DNA from: Oscillospiraceae bacterium
GTDB lineage: Bacteria > Bacillota > Clostridia > Oscillospirales > Oscillospiraceae
Length of the DNA stretch: 38,663 nucleotides
Direction: 5' to 3'
Assembly (NCBI GenBank): GCA_021768185.1
Contig: JAETNP010000021.1
Location: 1 to 38,663, forward strand
Within the stretch, counting starts at the first letter, position 1, and every line of letters begins with the position of its first letter. The notes below the pieces were generated by a model. That model ran no database searches. It had not been told where the DNA came from and saw only the letters and a list, made by a program, of their open reading frames with translations. Of the stretch, positions 32,775 to 38,663 are shown piece by piece. Made by a program: the position numbers and the translations under genes.

Positions 32775-32833
32775 ACGGATACCGCCCAAATTTTGCAGAA
32801 GGGACTGACACTAATGCAAAAAGCGGTATCCGT
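32775..32833 (-). terminator. Inverted repeat overlapping the 3' end of the YibE/F-type gene
   Basis: ACGGATACCGC (32775-32785) is perfectly complementary to GCGGTATCCGT (32823-32833), and TTTTGCA (32791-32797) to TGCAAAA (32815-32821) inside it. One arm encodes the last residues of the YibE/F-type protein, the other is outside the gene. The long stem could end that transcript. Confidence 0.5.
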
Positions 32834-33944
32834 CAAAATCAGCAAACAGCATTCCGGCGCAGAGGGCGGTAAAGGGCGCTACTGTGACCAGTCCAAAGGA
32901 GCCAATCACCGTATGGAGCAGTTCCGCCGCCACATATTTGTAGTTGAGGATATTGGAGAGGGGCGTTCCCTGGGCCATAAAAACCATCAGCAGCGCCACG
33001 TATCCGCCGGAGTAGGCCAACAGCAGCGTGGTGGTCATCGTCCCCATGGCGGCCCGGCCCACATTCATGCCGGATCGGATCGCCTCCCGGCGGCTCAGTC
33101 CAGGCCGCCTCTCCACCACTTCGTAAACGGCAGAGGTAATGTCTACGGACAAATCCATGACGGCTCCTGACGCGCCAATGAAGATGGAGGCCATAAAGAT
33201 CTGCGTCAGATCCAGGTGCTGGTAGCCGGCGTACAGCAGGCTCTCCGAATAGGACATGACCGCGCCATGGATCTGGAAAAGGTCTGTGAACACGCTGCCC
33301 ATCACACAGGTCACAAGGATGCCCAGGAAAGAGCCGGACACGGCAGCAGCGCAGCGCCGGTCAAAGCCATACACCAGAGCAATGATCAGTATGGTCAGCA
33401 CTAAGGTGATTGCCAACCCCACCCAGACAGGGTTCCAACCCTTCAAGTACTGGGGGATCAGCACCTTCCAGATCATCAGCACCGTTAGAACAAAAGACAG
33501 CACCGCTCTCAGCCCGGTCCGCCCCGCGAAGGCAGCCAGCAGCAGGACGAACAGCCCGGCCAGCAGCAGTTCCCAGGGGGTGCGGTAGTGGTCGATCATG
33601 GAGACATTCAGGATTTCTCTGTCCTGATAGTTGATGCGTACCAGGGCTTTATCGCCGGCGGAAAAGAGCTTGTCCTGCTCCAGGGAGCCGCTCAGCATAT
33701 TTCTTCCCTCGGTGCGGCATCCCCGGAAGGGACCGCCCAGGATCTCCAGCTGGCACCGCTGCTCCCCGGAGCGGATCAGACCGGTGTCGATCACCGTGGA
33801 TTCATCGGTGGACAGAACCAGCGCGGGCCGTATGTCCGACTCCCGAAAGACCTCCCGGCCCTCGAACCCGGTGGGCAGGAGGGCCAGGAGGAGGATCAGC
33901 AGGACGCAGACCCACACTGGAGCGTGATAGCGGTCCAGCATCAT
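32811..33944 (-). CDS. YibE/F family membrane protein
   Basis: A 377-residue membrane protein with one N-terminal helix (about 8-26), an extracytoplasmic beta-rich segment of about 95 residues, and then about six to seven helices from residue 125 on. Conserved blocks are GASGAVMDLSVDITSAVYEV and GRAAMGTMTTTLLLAYSGG, typical of the YibE/F family. Members are predicted transporters of unknown substrate. Its start overlaps the stop of the alkaline phosphatase gene by 4 bp (ATGA), so the two are co-transcribed and probably coupled. Phosphate or ion transport linked to the phosphatase is possible but unproven. Confidence 0.88.
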   Translation of the reverse strand: MMLDRYHAPVWVCVLLILLLALLPTGFEGREVFRESDIRPALVLSTDESTVIDTGLIRSGEQRCQLEILGGPFRGCRTEGRNMLSGSLEQDKLFSAGDKALVRINYQDREILNVSMIDHYRTPWELLLAGLFVLLLAAFAGRTGLRAVLSFVLTVLMIWKVLIPQYLKGWNPVWVGLAITLVLTILIIALVYGFDRRCAAAVSGSFLGILVTCVMGSVFTDLFQIHGAVMSYSESLLYAGYQHLDLTQIFMASIFIGASGAVMDLSVDITSAVYEVVERRPGLSRREAIRSGMNVGRAAMGTMTTTLLLAYSGGYVALLMVFMAQGTPLSNILNYKYVAAELLHTVIGSFGLVTVAPFTALCAGMLFADFDGYRFLH

Positions 33945-35518
33945 TTCACCGCCAGCATCGCGGCCAGCTTAGTGTAGATGTCCGTGTTGTCGTAGTAGCC
34001 GTTGAACTGCTCCGCATTCACGCCGTGGGCAAACATGGCCACCGGCAGTCCGGTATGGCTGTAGGAAGAGAAGGAGACGCCGGACTTGTTGTTGAGGATG
34101 TGTGTGATGGTCACGGTCAGGGGCTCATAGGTGCCATAGGCCACATACTCCTCCTGACCGCCCATGCCGGTGTCTTTCCCGTTCACGCTCTTCTCATAGG
34201 CGGTTTTCAGCAGCCCCAGCTCGTAGTCGGTCAATACCAGCTTGTCGTCCGCGGCTCCGCCGGCCTTCAGCCCAAACAGCGCTTCAATGTCGGCAAGAAC
34301 CGTTTCAAAGGAAGCTTTCTTCTCTTTGTAAGCAGAGACATAGTCGCTGTCAAATTTTGCGAAGGAGATCTTCTGGCTGTCCAGCAGGGAGAGGTAGGTG
34401 TCGTAATCGGTGCCGGCAAAGCCGATGGTCAGTCCGCCGGTCTCGTGGTCGCCGGTGACGAGGATCAGGGTCTCGCCGGCGTGGCTCTTGGCGAAGTCGA
34501 TGGCCACCTGCACCGCATCGGCCAGGGCCAGAGTGTCGTGGATGGTGGAGGCGGCGTCGTTGGCGTGGCAGGCCCAGTCAATCTTGCCGCCCTCGCACAT
34601 GAGGAAGAAGCCCTTGTCGTTGTCCAGGACCTGGATGCCCTTCTCCACATAGTCGGCCAGGGACCACAGCTGTTCCGTCCGGTCCAGCTCGTAGGCCATG
34701 GCGGAGGAGTCGGCCAGGTGCTCGTCGATCAGGATCACAGGGCCGGCGGTGATTTTTTCCGCCTCGGCCTGGGTCTTGCCTACCGTGTAGCCGGCTTTCT
34801 CCGCAAGACCGTAGAGATCCTCCTTGTCCTTGTCGGAGCCGGTGGGCTTCAACAGGCCGCCGCCCGCGAAATACTCAAAACCGGAGTCAATGAGTTCCAG
34901 GCCGATCTCGTAATAGCTGGAGCGGCTGGCCTGATGGGCGTAAAAGGCGGCGGGGGTGGCGTGGTTCAGATTCACCGAAGAGATGACCCCTACTTTCATC
35001 CCCAGCTGGTCGTGGACCTTTTCGGTGATGGTCTCGTAGGAGACGGTGGCAGTCTCGTCCACATTGATGGATCCGGAGTAGGTCTTGTGCCCGGTGGAGA
35101 TGGAGGTGGCAGTGGAGGCGGAGTCGGGGGCGAAGCTGTTGGAGTCGTAGGTCACCACGGATCCCACAGCCTCAAAGTCCATGAAATTCAGCGGCACCGG
35201 GCCGTCCAGCACCGCGCCCTGGTTGTCATCCAGGCTGGGAACAGCCTTCATGTAGTCGCTGTCCGCCAGCGCGCCCAGATAGTCCGCGGCGGATTGGAAC
35301 TGGGGGAAGCTCATGCCGTCGCCAATGAACAGGAACACATACTTAGGCGTCTTTGCTTCTTTCGCAGGAGCAGTCTGGCTTGCAAGGGAGTCTGCCGCTG
35401 CGGCCCCGCCGGTCCGAACAGGTTCGGGAGCGCCGTTTTGAGTGGTGTTGGCGGAACAGCCGGCAAAGAACACAGCGGTCAGAGCCAGTGTCAGCGCGAT
35501 GGATAACATTTTTTTCAT
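33941..35518 (-). CDS. Alkaline phosphatase lipoprotein, PhoA type
   Basis: A 525-residue exported phosphomonoesterase. The signal peptide ends in a lipobox, FFAGC, with Cys21 lipidated; a linker rich in A, T and P follows. Metal and active-site residues are visible: Asp67 in IGDGM, nucleophile Ser133 in PDSASTAT, and TGDHETGGL near residue 380. The start at 35518 is chosen because the signal peptide begins there; an upstream in-frame ATG would add 20 residues of non-signal sequence. GGAGG lies 12 bases before it, somewhat far. It releases phosphate from extracellular esters. Its promoter region resembles a Pho-box type site. Co-transcribed with the YibE/F-type gene. Confidence 0.95.
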   Translation of the reverse strand: MKKMLSIALTLALTAVFFAGCSANTTQNGAPEPVRTGGAAAADSLASQTAPAKEAKTPKYVFLFIGDGMSFPQFQSAADYLGALADSDYMKAVPSLDDNQGAVLDGPVPLNFMDFEAVGSVVTYDSNSFAPDSASTATSISTGHKTYSGSINVDETATVSYETITEKVHDQLGMKVGVISSVNLNHATPAAFYAHQASRSSYYEIGLELIDSGFEYFAGGGLLKPTGSDKDKEDLYGLAEKAGYTVGKTQAEAEKITAGPVILIDEHLADSSAMAYELDRTEQLWSLADYVEKGIQVLDNDKGFFLMCEGGKIDWACHANDAASTIHDTLALADAVQVAIDFAKSHAGETLILVTGDHETGGLTIGFAGTDYDTYLSLLDSQKISFAKFDSDYVSAYKEKKASFETVLADIEALFGLKAGGAADDKLVLTDYELGLLKTAYEKSVNGKDTGMGGQEEYVAYGTYEPLTVTITHILNNKSGVSFSSYSHTGLPVAMFAHGVNAEQFNGYYDNTDIYTKLAAMLAVK

Positions 35519-35589
35519 TTTGAATGGTTTCCTCCTTGTGAAAAAGTAGTATTTGTCCGTTTGAGACAACTCCATCATAATTTTTGTAT

Positions 35590-35640
35590 GTAATATCCGC
35601 TACCATTGTTTGGAAAAGTTCGTGTAAAATTGTGGTGTAA
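35590..35640 (-). promoter_or_regulatory. Possible PhoP-dependent promoter of the alkaline phosphatase gene
   Basis: On the minus strand TTACAC, TTTTACA and CTTTTCC occur at about 11-base steps, loosely like the TT(A/C)ACA repeats of Firmicute Pho boxes. A TATTAC -10-like box lies at 35590-35595 and no good -35 is present, as is usual for PhoP-activated promoters. This is an eye-level match only. Confidence 0.35.
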
Positions 35641-35780
35641 TAACCTGCTTGGGCGGACAGGACGATCAAACATACCAATAAATAGAGACCTGTTTCACGG
35701 GATAACTTCCTTTTTCACCAATGTCTGAACCAGGCTGCCGCGCGTAAACTGATGGGAAACCAAGTGAAGGGGGAGCGTCT

Positions 35781-37616
35781 ATGTGCGGTATTGCGGGATG
35801 GCTGAGTTTTGAAGAGGATGTGCGGGAAAAGCGGGACGCGCTGGAAGCCATGAGTGCGGCCCTGGCCAACCGGGGGCCTGATGACCAGGGGATATACATA
35901 ACGCCAGCCGCCGGACTGGTACACCGGCGGCTGGCAGTGGTGGACATTGCTGGAGGGCGGCAGCCCATGCGGGAAGGAGACTGCACCATCGTTTACAACG
36001 GGGAACTGTACAACACGAAGGAACTGCGCCGGGAACTGGCAGGTCTGGGGTGGAGTTTCCGGGGACACTCGGACACGGAGGTGCTGCTCAAGGCGTTTAT
36101 CCAGTGGGGCGAGGACTGCTTGGATAGGCTGAGCGGCATCTATGCGTTTGCTGTTTGGGACGAAAAACGGCGTATGCTGTTTGTAGCGCGGGACCGGGTA
36201 GGGGTGAAGCCGTTTTTCTTCTATGAGGACGGCCGCCGGCTGATATTTGGCAGCGTCATTCCCGCGCTGATCGCCGCCGCACCCTGGTGTGAAGGTCTGG
36301 CGCCCCGCCTGGACGAGGAGGGGCGGCGGGAATTGTTCCTGCTGGGACCGGGGCGCAGGCCGGGGAGCGGTGTTTTGAAGGGCTACCGGGAGCTGGAACC
36401 GGGGTGCTGTCTGTGGTACGGCGCGGAGGGGCTGTCGGTGCGGCGGTACTGGGATTTGAAAGCCCAGCCCCACACCGATGGGCGGCAGGAGGCCATCAGC
36501 CATGTCCGCTCCCTGCTGGAGGACGCGGTGCGGCGGCAGCTCGTCAGCGACGTGCCCCTGTGTACCATGCTGTCCGGTGGGCTGGACAGCAGCATCCTCT
36601 CCGCATTGGCCGGAGCGGAGTACCGGAAACGGGGAGAAACTCTGCACACATGGAGCGTGGAGTACGCGGATAGCAGCCGATACTTCCACGCGGGGCGCTT
36701 TGTCCCCAGCGAGGACGCCCCATTTGCCGCAGAGATGGCGGAGCGGATCGGCAGCGAACACCACATCGTGACCCTGGACAACGCGGAGCTGGCGGATGTC
36801 CTGCCGCTGGCCACGGCAGAGCGGGGACTGCCGAGCATGGCGGATGTGGACAGCAGCCTGCTGCTGTTCTGCCGCGCCATCCGGGAGAAATTCACCGTGG
36901 GGCTCAGCGGCGAGTGCGCAGATGAACTATTCGGCGGCTACCCCTGGTATCACCGGGAGGAGATCTTGTTTGAGGAGTGTTTTCCCTGGAGCCGCAGCAC
37001 AGCGGTGCGGGAGCAGCTTCTCAGCCCTGCGGCGGTGGGGACGGATGGGGAGGACTGGCTGCGTGAGGTCTACCGGGCGGCGGTGGCCCGGACGGATCTT
37101 CTGCCGGGCGAGGATGCCCGCGCCGCCCGGATGCGGCAGATGTTCCGCCTGAATTTTGACTGGTTCATGCAGACACTGCTGGCCCGGAAGGATACCATGA
37201 GTATGGCCTGCGGTCTTGAGATGCGGGTGCCCTTTGCCGATGAACGGATAGTCGAGTATGCCTATAACCTGCCGTGGGAGCTGAAAAACCTGGACGGAAG
37301 GGAAAAGGGGATCCTGAGGGCGGCCTTTGAGGATATGCTGACGCCCGGAGTGGCCTGGCGGAAAAAGAGCCCATACCCCAAGACCTTCCACCCCGCCTAC
37401 TTCCGCCGGGTGCTGGAGTTATACCGCCAGCGCCTGGAACGGCCCGGTGGAGCGCTCCCCCAGTTGGTGGACATAGATGCTTTGAAAGTACTGGAGGCAG
37501 ATCCGACCGGGTTAAAAGAACCGTGGTATGGCCAACTCATGCGGACGCCCCAGGTGTTCGCTTGGCTGGTGATGCTGGATGCCTGGATGGAGCGGTTCCA
37601 TGTGGAGCTGGCGTGA
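35781..37616 (+). CDS. asnB: Asparagine synthetase (glutamine-hydrolysing)
   Basis: A 611-residue two-domain enzyme making asparagine from aspartate, glutamine and ATP. Cys2 (MCGIAGW) is the N-terminal glutaminase nucleophile, with NRGPDDQG and VYNGELYN in the class II amidotransferase domain (about 1-210). The synthetase domain has the ATP-pyrophosphatase loop SGGLDSS at about residue 265 and SGECADELFGGYPWYH near 375. GGGGGAG lies about five bases before the ATG. It stands alone, divergent from the phosphatase gene, and has no evident link to the sugar locus. Some homologues modify peptides or cell-wall precursors, but nothing here suggests that. Confidence 0.94.
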   Translation: MCGIAGWLSFEEDVREKRDALEAMSAALANRGPDDQGIYITPAAGLVHRRLAVVDIAGGRQPMREGDCTIVYNGELYNTKELRRELAGLGWSFRGHSDTEVLLKAFIQWGEDCLDRLSGIYAFAVWDEKRRMLFVARDRVGVKPFFFYEDGRRLIFGSVIPALIAAAPWCEGLAPRLDEEGRRELFLLGPGRRPGSGVLKGYRELEPGCCLWYGAEGLSVRRYWDLKAQPHTDGRQEAISHVRSLLEDAVRRQLVSDVPLCTMLSGGLDSSILSALAGAEYRKRGETLHTWSVEYADSSRYFHAGRFVPSEDAPFAAEMAERIGSEHHIVTLDNAELADVLPLATAERGLPSMADVDSSLLLFCRAIREKFTVGLSGECADELFGGYPWYHREEILFEECFPWSRSTAVREQLLSPAAVGTDGEDWLREVYRAAVARTDLLPGEDARAARMRQMFRLNFDWFMQTLLARKDTMSMACGLEMRVPFADERIVEYAYNLPWELKNLDGREKGILRAAFEDMLTPGVAWRKKSPYPKTFHPAYFRRVLELYRQRLERPGGALPQLVDIDALKVLEADPTGLKEPWYGQLMRTPQVFAWLVMLDAWMERFHVELA

Positions 37617-37737
37617 TTGATGTGCGCTTCTTGCCGGTAATCCCGGAAAACCATGCTTTGCTTTCTGGATTTCAAGGGTACCAGATATACAAGTAACACA
37701 ATTGTTCAGGGATAAGGCCCCTGCCGATTCTTTTTGC

Positions 37738-37950
37738 TTATAAATGGTTGGCATAGCCACAAATCAGTTCCGCCGTTTTCTCAGGACCGATGGAGCTGTC
37801 CACACTCAGCTCATATTGATGCGGATCGCCCCAGGTGTGACCGGAAATGCTCTTGTAATAGGAACCCCTGGCACTATCGGAACGGGCGATACTTTCATAC
37901 AGCAGGACAATCATTTCCACTTCCCGCTGAACTTTGTCGAGGTTTGCGAT
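37738..37950 (-). pseudogene. 3' remnant of a cytidylate-kinase-like gene
   Basis: About 62-70 C-terminal residues match the end of the cytidylate kinase-like family: SDSARGSYYKSISGHTWGDP followed by YELSVDSS and TAELICGYA, the familiar 'DKARASYY...WGDP...Y.L.IDSS' pattern. The N-terminal two thirds, including the P-loop, are absent. Reading upstream runs straight into the palindrome at 37977-38008. It is therefore a truncated, non-functional leftover. Bases 37617-37737 show no feature. Confidence 0.65.
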
Positions 37951-37976
37951 GCTGCCGTAAGCTTTTTGACAGACCA

Positions 37977-38008
37977 AGGGGCCTGGATGCGTACGCATCC
38001 AGGCCCCT
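37977..38008. terminator. Perfect 32-bp palindrome terminator
   Basis: AGGGGCCTGGATGC, GTAC and GCATCCAGGCCCCT form a completely self-complementary 32-bp sequence. CTTTTC follows on the plus strand. It lies 50 bases past the stop of the SLH gene on the minus strand and may end transcripts in both directions. Confidence 0.75.
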
Positions 38009-38057
38009 CTTTTCACGAGCCATTCAGCCCGTGCGCAGGGAAAGATTGTGCTTTGGC

Positions 38058-38663
38058 TTACTGTTGCTCAGCATCAGCCGCCTCGGTCTCAGCCTCGGTA
38101 CCCTCGGTCTCACCCTCTGCGGGCTGGGCAGGCTCCACGGGAGCGGATGTGCCGCCGTTGGCGGCCCACTCGGTCTCCAGAGCGGCCCAGTCGCGGTGCT
38201 CCTTGATGAGGGTCCAGATCTCAATGGACATCTCGTCACGCTCGTAGTCGTGCTCGTTGGTGGCCTCCTGGACGTCCTCGTAGTACCAGGCATCCTCGGG
38301 GTTGTCGGTCCACTTCTTCATGTCAGGCAGCATGTGGTCCGCATCGGGGATGCGGTCCAGCATACGGTTGATCATGGCCATGACTTCCGCACGGGTAATG
38401 GTCTCGTCAGGCGCGAAGCGGTTGCCGCCAACACCGTTGATCCAGCCGGCCTCTACGGCCTTGCGGATAGCCTCTGCGGCCCAGTGGCCCTCGGTGTCGC
38501 TGAAGTCGCCCACGTTCTCACCGGTGATCTCGTCGCTGACGAAACCGGCGGCGATGGAGGCGAACTCGGCGCGGGTGATGGCCTGGTTGGGCAGGAACTT
38601 CTCATCCTGAGCGAAGTGCTCCAGCGCGCCGGCCTTCTGGACGGTGGAGATGGCGTTGTTGTA
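38058..38663 (-). CDS. SLH-domain cell-surface protein, C-terminal part
   Basis: The open frame continues past the right edge, so only the last 201 residues are seen. They contain S-layer homology repeats: one ending near FLPNQAITRAEFASIAAGF and a second with FSDTEGHWAAEAIRKAVEAG and RFAPDETITRAEVMAMINR. SLH repeats anchor proteins to pyruvylated secondary cell-wall polymer in Firmicutes. The tail is acidic and rich in E, A and P, ending EAADAEQQ. The apparent start at 38513 is only an internal GTG (Val). It is unrelated in function to the sugar genes as far as can be seen. Confidence 0.9.
   Translation of the reverse strand, partial: YNNAISTVQKAGALEHFAQDEKFLPNQAITRAEFASIAAGFVSDEITGENVGDFSDTEGHWAAEAIRKAVEAGWINGVGGNRFAPDETITRAEVMAMINRMLDRIPDADHMLPDMKKWTDNPEDAWYYEDVQEATNEHDYERDEMSIEIWTLIKEHRDWAALETEWAANGGTSAPVEPAQPAEGETEGTEAETEAADAEQQ

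Noticed and set aside
34025..35506. Long plus-strand frame opposite the alkaline phosphatase gene
   Set aside because: Glycine- and valine-rich shadow of a gene with clear PhoA active-site motifs.
1..38663. CRISPR arrays, rRNA genes or insertion sequences
   Set aside because: No regularly spaced repeats, no rRNA-like stretches and no transposase genes were seen on reading both strands.

Overview
This window is bacterial, GC-rich and densely packed with short intergenic gaps and strong GGAGG-type ribosome binding sites. YesM/YesN-type two-component genes, LplB/YtcP-type ABC permeases, a lipobox solute-binding protein and an S-layer-homology (SLH) protein all point to a Clostridia-class Firmicute, most likely a gut Oscillospiraceae-type organism. 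This placement is inference; no rRNA or other marker gene is present.

Left end (1-4369): a probable remnant of an integrated element. It carries two AAA_14/DUF4143-type ATPase genes, one broken by a single-base frameshift, and a small helix-turn-helix protein gene. A 45-bp copy of the 3' half of a tRNA-Arg(CCT) gene follows, which looks like an attachment-site scar. After it comes about 650 bp of non-coding DNA rich in hairpins.

Core (4370-32506): one large carbohydrate-catabolic locus around a YesM/YesN-type two-component system (11672-14939). Leftwards from the regulators lies a tight operon of a TIM-barrel isomerase, a heparinase II/III-like lyase, a GH88 unsaturated glucuronyl hydrolase, a PhnP-like metallo-hydrolase and a GH3 glycosidase. 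Rightwards lies an operon of two ABC permeases, a solute-binding lipoprotein, a second heparinase II/III-like protein and a MATE transporter. A second divergent pair follows: GH38 alpha-mannosidase, a beta-propeller protein and a GH105 hydrolase leftwards; an unrecognised 272-residue beta-rich protein, a hydroxypyruvate-isomerase-like protein, an inositol-dehydrogenase-like protein, KduI and KduD rightwards. None of the glycan-cleaving enzymes has a signal peptide, so the model is import of an acidic oligosaccharide and cytoplasmic breakdown. Lyases would generate 4,5-unsaturated uronates, GH88/GH105 would release them, KduI/KduD would convert the product to 2-keto-3-deoxygluconate, and GH38/GH3 would remove neutral sugars such as alpha-mannose. 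The exact glycan is not identifiable from sequence alone.

Four promoters of this locus share a similar two-part direct-repeat element at one fixed distance from the -35 box, proposed here as the operator of the YesN-like regulator.

Right end (32507-38663): YibE/F membrane protein and alkaline phosphatase lipoprotein genes (4-bp overlap), an asparagine synthetase gene, the 3' remnant of a cytidylate-kinase-like gene, a 32-bp perfect palindrome and the 3' end of an SLH-domain protein gene. These look like ordinary chromosomal genes.
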